Notes under the pieces: model-generated
The model's input: only the letters and a program-made list of their open reading frames with translations
The model's database searches: none
What the model was told of the DNA's origin: nothing
In this document: piece by piece, positions 6,979-14,171 of the stretch
How the letters are laid out: each line of letters begins with the position of its first letter
How positions within the stretch are numbered: position 1 is the stretch's first letter
Position numbers and translations under genes: made by a program
NCBI RefSeq assembly: GCF_002906655.1
Contig: NZ_CP025795.1
Span: forward strand, 186,001-250,000
Length of the DNA stretch: 64,000 nucleotides
Source of the DNA: Vibrio hyugaensis
Lineage (GTDB): Bacteria > Pseudomonadota > Gammaproteobacteria > Enterobacterales > Vibrionaceae
Direction: 5' to 3'

Positions 6979-9285
6979 ATGAAAAAATGGACAAAACCCA
7001 GAGCCTTGCTCGCCCTTGTGGGGTGGCTCTGCATCATGGCCCTAGCATTTGTTGGCTTAGGGAAACTCGGCTTAAACAACGATTATAAAGTGTTCTTCAG
7101 CGACGATAACCCAGATTTGATCGCGTTTGAAAGTATCGAAGAAAAGTACAATAGCAATGACAGTGTGCTGGTTGTTCTGCAACCAAAATCTGGTGATGTC
7201 TTTCAGGAACATGTTCTGAAAGCGGTCATGGAGTTAACAGAGTACGCGTGGCAGACGCCGCACTCATACCGCGTAGATTCACTGAGTAACTACCAATATA
7301 CTCATGCACAAAATGACGATTTGATCGTTGAAGACTTTGTGAATGCAGACCAACTCAGCAATGGTCAGTTGCTTGCAGAGAAAAAAGCTTATGCGCTCAA
7401 ACAGCCTGAGCTGGTAAATCGTTACTTAGCTCAAGACGCGAACTCAACCGCGATCAATGTGTTGGTACGTTTGACGACCGAAGGTCAATCCGAAGAAGTA
7501 CGAGAGATTGCTCAGTTCTGGCAAGACAAGATTGCTGAAACTCAGGCTCGTTACCCGGATGTGCAGTTTTATCTCACGGGTCAGGTGATGCAAAACGACG
7601 CATTCGGTGAGGCGACTCAGCGTGATATGGGCAGTCTGGTTCCGGGGGCGTTACTTTTGATTGTGATTGGTACGGGCATCTATTTACGTAGTTTGTGGAG
7701 CTCGGTCGTTGTCACATTAACTATCATCTCTTCAATATTTATCGCTCTAGGTGCTGCGGGCTGGCTTGGTATGGCAATTACTTCTCCGTCTGCTTCTGCT
7801 CCACTTATCATTCTAACCATGGCGGTCGCCGATTGTATCCACTATCTGCAAGGCTACAAACGCGCTTTAAACAAAGGTGAAGATAAGTTGGTGGCACTGC
7901 AGCAATCGATGGAAAAGCATCGCCTGCCGATTATTTTGACTAGCTTAACCACCGGGGTTGGTTTTTTATCGATGAACTTCAGCGATTCTCCCCCGTTTAA
8001 CGATTTGGGCAACATTACGGCGATGGGTGTGATCGCAGCGATGTTCCTGACGCTGTTCTTCGTGCCTGCTCTGTTGGCAGTGTTACCAGCGCGAAAGAGC
8101 AAAGTAGTAAAGCGCCAAGGATTAGCCAAACCACTAGAAGCAATTGCCCGTTGGTCGATGGTGAAACCTGGATTGAAGATCGCAGTGGTTGTGCTCGGTG
8201 GTGGTGTGATTGCTGCAAACCTAGTTCGTAATGACATCGATGACACCTTATTTGAATATTTTGATGATTCATATGCAGTGCGTCAGGCTAACGACTTTAC
8301 TTACGCCAACCTGACAGGTGTGGCGAGTATTCAATATGCAATTCGACCAGAGCAAGGTGAGCTGGTTACGTCACCAGATTTTCTGCAAAAGCTGGATCAG
8401 TTTGTTCAGCAAGCGCGCCAAACCGAAGGGGTTTATCACATTCAATCTCTCACGGATGTCATGAAGCGTTTGAACAGCAGTCTGCATAACGACGAAGCAG
8501 GTGAATATCGTTTGACGTCAGATCCAGAACTTTCTGCGCAAACTCTGTTGTTGTATGACATGTCATTGCCATACGGCTTGAACTTGAGTAACCAAGTTGC
8601 GTTGGATAAAAAAGAGCTGCGCGTTATCGTGACAGCGAAGAAGATGTCATCCAACGATTTGATCGCATTGGAATCGACACTCCGTAGCCAATTATTAGGC
8701 TTGTTTCCTGAAAGCAGTGTTAGCCCGGGTGTCAGTGCTGACATCATGTTCGCCCACATCGGCTATCGCAATAACGTGAGCATGTTGACCGCATCTGCCG
8801 CTGCTCTGTTGGTTATTTCCTTCCTTATTGGTTTGATTTTGCGTTCCGTTCGTCTTGGGGTGATCAGTATCTTGCCAAACATCTTGCCAGCTTCCATTGC
8901 CTTTGGTTTGTGGGGGCTGAGCATTGGTGAGGTTGGCTTGAGCCTTTCTGTTATCGCAAGTATGACACTGGGTATCGTGGTCGATGATACGATTCACTTG
9001 CTTTACCGTTACCACACATCTCGTAAAGAAGGTAAGTCGGAAGACGAATCGATTGTTACCGCAGTTCGAGAAACGGGTGTGGCGATTATTGGTACAACCA
9101 TCGTGCTTAGCGCGGGCTTCTTTGTGCTGGCAAGCAGTTCCTTTAAGATGAACGCGGACATGGGCCTGATGACCGCAATCACCATTATTGTCGCACTGGT
9201 GCTCGATTTATTGCTTATCCCTGCCTTATTAAAGGTGACAGGCAAATCGTCTAAAGTGGCGCAACACAAGCCACAAACCGCTTAG
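6979..9285 (+). CDS. RND superfamily exporter, MMPL type
   Basis: 768 residues with the duplicated RND topology: helix 1 near residues 8-26, a large periplasmic loop to about 210, five helices, then helix 7 near 400, a second loop to about 590 and five more helices. The two signature segments on helices 4 and 10 are present (AVADCIHYLQGY and VVDDTIHLLYRY). This class moves hydrophobic molecules such as lipids, for example HpnN and the MmpL proteins. AAAGGAAG precedes the ATG and the gene begins 20 bp after the ATPase gene. A strong terminator follows. With the LolA-like protein and the barrel encoded on the other arm, it probably exports the product of the AvrD-like enzyme (inference). Confidence 0.85.
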   Translation: MKKWTKPRALLALVGWLCIMALAFVGLGKLGLNNDYKVFFSDDNPDLIAFESIEEKYNSNDSVLVVLQPKSGDVFQEHVLKAVMELTEYAWQTPHSYRVDSLSNYQYTHAQNDDLIVEDFVNADQLSNGQLLAEKKAYALKQPELVNRYLAQDANSTAINVLVRLTTEGQSEEVREIAQFWQDKIAETQARYPDVQFYLTGQVMQNDAFGEATQRDMGSLVPGALLLIVIGTGIYLRSLWSSVVVTLTIISSIFIALGAAGWLGMAITSPSASAPLIILTMAVADCIHYLQGYKRALNKGEDKLVALQQSMEKHRLPIILTSLTTGVGFLSMNFSDSPPFNDLGNITAMGVIAAMFLTLFFVPALLAVLPARKSKVVKRQGLAKPLEAIARWSMVKPGLKIAVVVLGGGVIAANLVRNDIDDTLFEYFDDSYAVRQANDFTYANLTGVASIQYAIRPEQGELVTSPDFLQKLDQFVQQARQTEGVYHIQSLTDVMKRLNSSLHNDEAGEYRLTSDPELSAQTLLLYDMSLPYGLNLSNQVALDKKELRVIVTAKKMSSNDLIALESTLRSQLLGLFPESSVSPGVSADIMFAHIGYRNNVSMLTASAAALLVISFLIGLILRSVRLGVISILPNILPASIAFGLWGLSIGEVGLSLSVIASMTLGIVVDDTIHLLYRYHTSRKEGKSEDESIVTAVRETGVAIIGTTIVLSAGFFVLASSSFKMNADMGLMTAITIIVALVLDLLLIPALLKVTGKSSKVAQHKPQTA

Positions 9286-9303
9286 CTTAATGGTTGTACC
9301 TTG

Positions 9304-9334
9304 GGCTTAGGAGACTAGTTCCTAAGCCTTTTTT
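9304..9334 (+). terminator. Rho-independent terminator of the avrD-like operon
   Basis: A 9-bp perfect stem (GGCTTAGGA / TCCTAAGCC) with a 7-base loop is followed by six T. It ends in the last codons of the convergent LuxR gene. Confidence 0.9.
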
Positions 9335-10010
9335 AATCTTCATACCAGCCCAATTCGATCGCTTTCGATACTGCATGAGTACGATTGTGAACGTCCAATT
9401 TCTGGTAAATGTTCTGAAGGTGGTATTTCACAGTACGTTCACTGATATTTAATAGTCGGCTGATCTCCCAATTACTTTTTCCAAGTTTAAGCCAAGGTAG
9501 CAACTCACACTCTCGGTTAGTGAGTGCGTTGGTAGGGGGAGGAAGAGCATTGGTTTCTTTTACCTTGCCGGATAAATAACCGGATGCCATATATAGATGA
9601 GGTGTGAGTAGATACAGTGCATCAACTTCTTCACTTGAAGGTTGACGATTACCAAATGAGGTGAGGTATATGGCTTTTTTATCTCCGTGATAACCGGCTA
9701 GCAGTAAGCGTTTACCATAATCTGGGTGGGTATGAGAATCCATTAACGCCATGATTCCGTGATTCGATTGTTGTAGGGCTGCGATCAATGGGTCGCTTTC
9801 TGCGGTCTTCTTACTAAAGCAGTTAGCAAATTGGTCTGGAGAAAATCCATAACAAACGGGATCAGGGCTGTAATCATCACCGAATAAACCGAGAATACTG
9901 AACTCAAAATCGATTTCATTCTGTAATTCACCAAACCATGTGTGAATGGCGTCGGAATTTTCAGCGCACCTCAATTGGTTAGAGAGTTCGAACAGTTTTA
10001 ACTTGTCCAT
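9333..10010 (-). CDS. solo LuxR-family regulator with autoinducer-binding-like domain
   Basis: 225 residues from the ATG at 10010; an in-frame TTG at 10016 is better spaced from an AGGA and could be the true start. The C-terminus is a GerE/LuxR helix-turn-helix (LTNRECELLPWLKLGKSNWEISRLLNISERTVKYHLQNIYQKL). The N-terminal half resembles the acyl-homoserine-lactone binding fold: an SPDQF-(3)-F-(8)-DP pattern stands where the classical receptors have W-(3)-Y-...-DP, so the Asp-Pro pair is kept while the pocket Trp and Tyr appear to be Phe. No luxI-type synthase is present. It is convergent with the avrD-like operon, which carries a lux box, and is the obvious candidate regulator. Ligand is unknown. 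Confidence 0.85.
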   Translation of the reverse strand: MDKLKLFELSNQLRCAENSDAIHTWFGELQNEIDFEFSILGLFGDDYSPDPVCYGFSPDQFANCFSKKTAESDPLIAALQQSNHGIMALMDSHTHPDYGKRLLLAGYHGDKKAIYLTSFGNRQPSSEEVDALYLLTPHLYMASGYLSGKVKETNALPPPTNALTNRECELLPWLKLGKSNWEISRLLNISERTVKYHLQNIYQKLDVHNRTHAVSKAIELGWYED

Positions 10011-10477
10011 AAGCAATTATATTTCCTAGCAACGTTGTTTTTGTTGGTTGTGTGGTTATGCCACTTTTATTATGTGTATTGTTTAGTATAACGAAATGAC
10101 CTCAAAAATGGGATTAAGGGCTTTGCTGTCACCGTGATAAGCGTAAGGCAATCGAGTGGTAAAACTTGTTGTACCAATTGTAATGCCTAATTTGTTTGTG
10201 GCCTTTGATGTGTTTTATTGTGTTGAGCTGTAAGCCTCTGAGCAATATTATTTTGGAATGACTTCACATTATGTATTTTCACAAACTTTCATCAACCTGA
10301 TGACTCTAATTGCAGTGAGATCTACCTCCAATTAATATGCTTCGTTCCCCTTATGGTGGATGTTTGTAGTACTCCATGTGTACGACTCGTACTAAGTCTT
10401 TTGGTATCCCTCTGTGCAATCCTTGTATTTCAGTATCATCGAGCGCACAATCGGAAAAAACGAGTGAAGGAGTGAAG
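10011..10477. other. intergenic region between luxR-type gene and pdxH
   Basis: About 470 bp, A/T-rich, without a recognisable gene. It must hold the promoters of the divergent LuxR-type gene and pdxH. I looked for a second lux box here and found none. The open frame from 10376 that extends pdxH upstream has no family similarity and is read as leader. Confidence 0.6.
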
Positions 10478-11113
10478 ATGGAACTTGCTGATATTCGTCG
10501 TGAGTACACGAAAGGTGGACTGCGTCGTAAAGATTTAAAAGCGGATCCTGTCGATCAATTTAATCTGTGGTTAGCGCAAGCGGTAGAAGCTGGCTTGACT
10601 GACCCTACGGCAATGACCGTTGCCACGGTTGATGAGAATGGCATGCCATTTCAACGTATCGTACTGCTGAAAAGTGTCGATAAAGATGGCTTTGTGTTCT
10701 ACACCAACTTAGGCAGCCGTAAAGCGCAGCAGCTTGGGCACAATAGTAACATCAGCCTACATTTCCCGTGGCATCCGCTTGAGCGTCAGGTTCACATCAC
10801 CGGTGTGGTTGAAAAGTTAACGCCGATGGAGAACATGAAGTATTTCACTTCTCGCCCGAAAGATAGCCAACTTGCGGCTATTGCCAGCAAACAGAGCAGC
10901 CGTATTTCGGCTCGTGGTGTGTTGGAAGGTAAATTCCTCGAACTGAAACAGAAGTTTGCGAAAGGGGAAATCCCAATGCCGACCTTCTGGGGGGGCTTCC
11001 GCGTTAAACCGCAAAGTATTGAGTTTTGGCAAGGTGGTGAGCACCGTTTGCACGATCGTTTTTTGTTCTCGAATCAAGAAGGGACGTGGGACATTGATCG
11101 CCTTGCGCCATAA
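10478..11113 (+). CDS. pdxH: pyridoxamine 5'-phosphate oxidase
   Basis: 211 residues, the usual PdxH length. It oxidises pyridoxine or pyridoxamine 5'-phosphate to pyridoxal 5'-phosphate with FMN in the cytosol. Diagnostic segments are [14 protein letters not shown] at the N-terminus, [11 protein letters not shown] and [12 protein letters not shown] (FMN phosphate contacts), [13 protein letters not shown], and the C-terminal signature [16 protein letters not shown]...[15 protein letters not shown] lies just before the chosen ATG; an open frame starting 34 codons earlier lacks such support. Single-gene unit followed by a terminator. Confidence 0.97.
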   Translation: MELADIRREYTKGGLRRKDLKADPVDQFNLWLAQAVEAGLTDPTAMTVATVDENGMPFQRIVLLKSVDKDGFVFYTNLGSRKAQQLGHNSNISLHFPWHPLERQVHITGVVEKLTPMENMKYFTSRPKDSQLAAIASKQSSRISARGVLEGKFLELKQKFAKGEIPMPTFWGGFRVKPQSIEFWQGGEHRLHDRFLFSNQEGTWDIDRLAP

Positions 11114-11136
11114 TCACACGAACACAAAGAATAGAG

Positions 11137-11170
11137 AAACACCGCCAAATTCGGCGGTGTTTTTGTTTTT
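11137..11170 (+). terminator. terminator of pdxH
   Basis: A 10-bp stem AAACACCGCC / GGCGGTGTTT with a 6-base loop runs into a T-rich tail. The flanking A and T runs could let it serve the convergent gene as well. Confidence 0.9.
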
Positions 11171-11183
11171 GCGAAAGCAAGAA

Positions 11184-11915
11184 TCAGCGTTCTCCATTGA
11201 GTACAACGGACAACTGATGTTTCAACAAGGTCTTTGGCACAATGGATCCGTAACCTGCTTCCATCGCTTTGTCGATCAACTCATTCTTGCTGTTGGCTTC
11301 AAACTTGGTGCGCAAACGCGCTACATGACCTTCTACTGTTTTAGTGGAAATGCCCATGACCTGAGAGATGAATTGCGGTTTTTTTCCATACAGCAATAAG
11401 AATAAAGTTTCTTGCTCACGGCAGGTCAGCTTTTCAGGCTCGGGTTTCAGGTTAGAAAAGCGGAAGATTGATTTTTTGCTCGGGTTTCCACCAATGGCTC
11501 GACAAACCCAGTAGCCAACTTCAATTACCGCGGTGTCGGTCAGTTCACGCCCATAAAAGATGGTGCCAATTATGTTGCCATCGTCATCTCGCCAAGGCGT
11601 TTTGGTAAAGATATGCGCTCGCCAATGACCATCAGGATAGGGGTGGATATCGAGGATCTTCAGTGACTCGCCAGTCTCAATAACATGCTTATCTTGCTCT
11701 TGAAACTCTTTTGCACACTCAATGGTTGGGCTCGCCATTTCAAAGTCTGTCTTTCCAATACAGGCTTCAGGTGAATCGTAGCCTATCAATTTTGCGTATT
11801 CCTGATTCACATATCGGAATACTGACGCTTTATCTTTGCATCCCCAACAACCCGGTAGCTGTCGGAGGAGCGACTGTTCTATGGTATTGACTGGAATATT
11901 CACAAGAGGGCTCAC
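11184..11915 (-). CDS. PAS-LuxR transcriptional regulator
   Basis: 243 residues starting at GTG; no ATG is available in frame and the ribosome site is weak, so the start is uncertain. The N-terminal part (about residues 10-135) is a PAS fold with FRYVNQEYAKLIGYDSPEACIGKTDFEM and a C-terminal cap GTIFYGRELTD. A GerE-type helix-turn-helix lies at about 160-225 (LTCREQETLFLLLYGKKPQFISQVMGISTKTVEGHVARLRTKF). Similar PAS-LuxR proteins are cytoplasmic one-component sensors. A TTGATCATGCTTTC sequence 80 bp upstream recurs in part inside the putR gene. Target genes are unknown. Confidence 0.85.
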   Translation of the reverse strand: MSPLVNIPVNTIEQSLLRQLPGCWGCKDKASVFRYVNQEYAKLIGYDSPEACIGKTDFEMASPTIECAKEFQEQDKHVIETGESLKILDIHPYPDGHWRAHIFTKTPWRDDDGNIIGTIFYGRELTDTAVIEVGYWVCRAIGGNPSKKSIFRFSNLKPEPEKLTCREQETLFLLLYGKKPQFISQVMGISTKTVEGHVARLRTKFEANSKNELIDKAMEAGYGSIVPKTLLKHQLSVVLNGER

Positions 11916-12142
11916 TACTGCTACGTATCGCCTGCTTCATTGCAGGTCAGTGTTCTCACTTCGATTATCCTGAAATTTCTCTTACGAAATCGTTCCTTGA
12001 TCATGCTTTCAGGAATTGCGCCAGACAAACTGGAAAAGAGAGAAGATAGATCAAGTTAGCTCAGCGTGATGATTAAGCTCAGGATACGGTGAGGTGGCCC
12101 ATATAATATCAGATTATGCCATTGTTTTCATTGGCGTAAAGC

Positions 12143-12290
12143 AAAAAAAAGCCAGCCTGAAGACGGGCTGGCAACACAAGATATAATCTTGTCGACGTGT
12201 AGAAGAGGTTCTAAATTACATAGCGAGGGTCTGCTAAGTAAGTTAGAGGTATCAAGTAGATACCGGTGAGTTCAGGGTCGTATGCATCCT
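12143..12290 (-). ncRNA. candidate small RNA with terminator
   Basis: There is no open frame here, yet the minus strand carries three ordered hairpins: GGTATC/GATACC at 12248-12264, ACAAGAT/ATCTTGT (loop ATA) at 12176-12192, and a terminator stem GCCAGCC/GGCTGGC at 12151-12172 followed by eight T. The terminator serves no visible protein gene, since the next minus-strand gene starts 230 bp further on. The 5' end is a guess. I do not recognise the sequence as a named Vibrio sRNA. Confidence 0.45.
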
Positions 12291-12407
12291 AGAGCTCGAG
12301 GTCTAATGTATTGAATTGAGCGTATATTGGTAAGGGGGGAATTCCCTCTATGTTGCTGTTTTCTGGTTAATTCATGCGCTTTCGATCGTAATTTTCATGA
12401 TGGTATT

Positions 12408-12675
12408 TATACCCAAGTAACCTCGAGATGCTAGGTTCAGCGAGAATGACTTGGTTTGTAGACGCGGCGGCGATTTAAAGATCTAGTTACTCTAAATCAA
12501 GAATCGGCAACAAAGTATACAAGCCAAGTCAACTCGCCCTTTTGGGAGCGTGTCATTGCCCCGATTGCTGCGTCTAACAACTTGGAAAGAGCTGGCTATT
12601 ACACTGCGTTGTTTTCCTTGCTCTCGAATCAATGGCAACGCTCTGAATCCTGCATCTTGAAGTCACTTGGGTATA
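12408..12675. mobile_element. Vibrio MITE-like repeat with imperfect terminal inverted repeats
   Basis: A 268-bp non-coding element bounded by TATACCCAAGTAACCTCGAG... and its inverted counterpart TATACCCAAGTGACTTCAAG..., about 24 bp each with four mismatches. I recall this end sequence as a common dispersed Vibrio repeat. No transposase is encoded. It lies between the candidate small RNA and putR. Confidence 0.7.
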
Positions 12676-12795
12676 CATTGATGCGCATTTCGACGGTAAA
12701 GATCTTTTGAGTCGAGCCGTCTCAACTTTAGTAATTTTGACTATCTATCCGTTTTTGTTAAAAAAATTGGTTGCACATTGACCGTAAGTTACTCT

Positions 12796-12829
12796 TACAT
12801 GATCATCGTTCCGGAACTATGATCATGTA
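12796..12829. promoter_or_regulatory. 34-bp near-perfect palindrome upstream of putR
   Basis: Outer arms TACATGATCAT / ATGATCATGTA flank a central palindrome GTTCCGGAAC, with one mismatched pair over the whole length. There is no T run, so it is more likely an operator than a terminator. It lies about 75-110 bp before the leader ORF. The TGATCATG core recurs nearby inside putR at about 13045 and 13160. Confidence 0.6.
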
Positions 12830-12906
12830 GAGTGCCTTGATCGTGCTGGTTTGATCTTGTGCGATTGAGTTGGGGAAGATTTGCAACCCCACCGAGAAGG
12901 TATATG

Positions 12907-12951
12907 ATGCCAAGGTGTAAGCCGACCGTGAAAGACGACTGTTTTAAATGA
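12907..12951 (+). CDS. 14-codon leader ORF overlapping the putR start
   Basis: MPRCKPTVKDDCFK, preceded by AGAAGG at a proper distance (a second ATG at 12904 is in frame). Its TGA overlaps the ATG of the AraC-type gene (ATGA), which itself lacks a good ribosome site. Translation of the regulator is therefore probably coupled to this peptide. Expression is not proven. Confidence 0.5.
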   Translation: MPRCKPTVKDDCFK

Positions 12952-13757
12952 GTGATTCAAATAACCCGAAAGCCCCGCTGTATAAAGAGATCACGCTGCC
13001 TAAACCAGCAGAGTTGATCACGCTTCCGTCTTATATGGATTGCCATGATCATGCTTACACGCAGATCGTGATCGGTTTGAAAGGCCAAGCGGAATTTGAA
13101 GTTCGTGGACAGGGCAATTTAGTTGGTCCGGGACAAGGTTGCATCGTAACGGCCTCCTCTGATCATGCTTTCGGTGGGGTGATTCATCAATCAGACATTT
13201 TGGTGCTCAATATGCCCAAGCCTGCCAATGATAACCCCGAGATGCTGCAGAAAATCAACAATCTAGAGCGCTCTCATCTTTACTTCCAACTGGATGGTCA
13301 AATCCAAAAGCTGATTCAGATGCTGGTACAGGAGATGCGTAATCATCCTGATGATTTGCTGCTTAGTCGCGCTTGTAACGACACTGTGATTGCGTTGATG
13401 CAACGTCATATCTCCGCATTTGAAACATCAAAGAAAGATTCACGATTCGATTTGGATGCGATAGATCGTTATATCGAGCAGCATTTGAGTCATAAAATCA
13501 GTGTTGCGCAGTTGGCGGGTAGTGTGTTTTTGGGTGAGAGCCAGTTCCACAGCTTATTCAAAGAGCAAATGGGTATAACGCCGCATCAGTATGTACTTGG
13601 TAAGCGTATCGACATGGCACGTGATTTGATTGAGCAAGGCCACCTTACGCTCGGTCAGATAGCCGAATTTACAGGTTTTTCTAGCCAAAGTACTTTCACG
13701 CATACCTTTACTCGTTTACAAGGTTTGTCACCTTCGCAGTATAAGAGACAGAGTTAA
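12948..13757 (+). CDS. putR: AraC-family regulator, probable PutR of the proline utilisation locus
   Basis: 269 residues. An N-terminal cupin-like region (CHDHAYTQIVIGLKGQAEFEVRG) precedes a C-terminal double helix-turn-helix (ISVAQLAGSVFLGESQFHSLFKEQMGITPHQYV and LGQIAEFTGFSSQSTFTHTFTRLQGLSPSQY). In V. vulnificus an AraC-like protein named PutR activates putAP, and this gene stands immediately before putA in the same direction, 414 bp away. The name is therefore an assignment by position and family. Translation probably depends on the overlapping leader ORF. A terminator separates it from putA, so it is not co-transcribed. Confidence 0.75.
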   Translation: MSDSNNPKAPLYKEITLPKPAELITLPSYMDCHDHAYTQIVIGLKGQAEFEVRGQGNLVGPGQGCIVTASSDHAFGGVIHQSDILVLNMPKPANDNPEMLQKINNLERSHLYFQLDGQIQKLIQMLVQEMRNHPDDLLLSRACNDTVIALMQRHISAFETSKKDSRFDLDAIDRYIEQHLSHKISVAQLAGSVFLGESQFHSLFKEQMGITPHQYVLGKRIDMARDLIEQGHLTLGQIAEFTGFSSQSTFTHTFTRLQGLSPSQYKRQS

Positions 13758-13802
13758 TAAAATATCTTTCTTTTTGTTCGTCTGGTTGCTTATTGATAGA
13801 AC

Positions 13803-13827
13803 GCCGCGCATTGGTCGCGGCTTTTTT
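13803..13827 (+). terminator. terminator of putR
   Basis: Stem GCCGCG / CGCGGC with a 7-base loop, followed by six T. Confidence 0.85.
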
Positions 13828-14081
13828 ACGTCTGCATTTGCACAGGAAAGTCGAACTTTTTTGCGTAATTCCCCTTTAAATTTTCAGTGTTTTGCCCATT
13901 CCTCACAAAATCACAATCTAAATCCTTCTTATTTCAAATAAAAATTGCCCAAAACCTGTCTGCTTTTGTTGTAAATGACATGCAAAAATTAATTTTTACA
14001 ACACAATATATTATCTAATTGCGTGTGACTATGTAGATGTTTTGTTATAAAAGCGAGTTTTTAGCAAAAAGCTCGGAGTTT

Positions 14082-14110
14082 TTGACAAGTATTCTTCTCG
14101 GGCTCAAAAT
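14082..14110 (+). promoter_or_regulatory. putative sigma-70 promoter of putA
   Basis: TTGACA at 14082-14087 and CAAAAT at 14105-14110 with a 17-bp spacer, which would start transcription near 14117 and leave a leader of about 55 bases. Upstream (13880-14060) is a long A/T-rich stretch, a likely place for CRP and PutR sites, but I could not assign one. Confidence 0.5.
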
Positions 14111-14131
14111 ACACTGCCAGCCATTGATGAT

Positions 14132-14151
14132 CCTCGAAGCGGTTTTCGAGG
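14132..14151 (+). other. hairpin in the putA leader
   Basis: A 7-bp stem CCTCGAA / TTCGAGG with a 6-base loop ends 10 bp before the GAGG that serves putA. It could influence translation start or mRNA stability. Confidence 0.45.
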
Positions 14152-14171
14152 AGAGAGATTGAGGAAAACGC

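Noticed and set aside
10376..10477. Upstream extension of pdxH (34 codons)
   Set aside because: The extension has no PdxH similarity, and a strong GAAGGAG directly precedes the ATG at 10478, giving the usual 211-residue enzyme.
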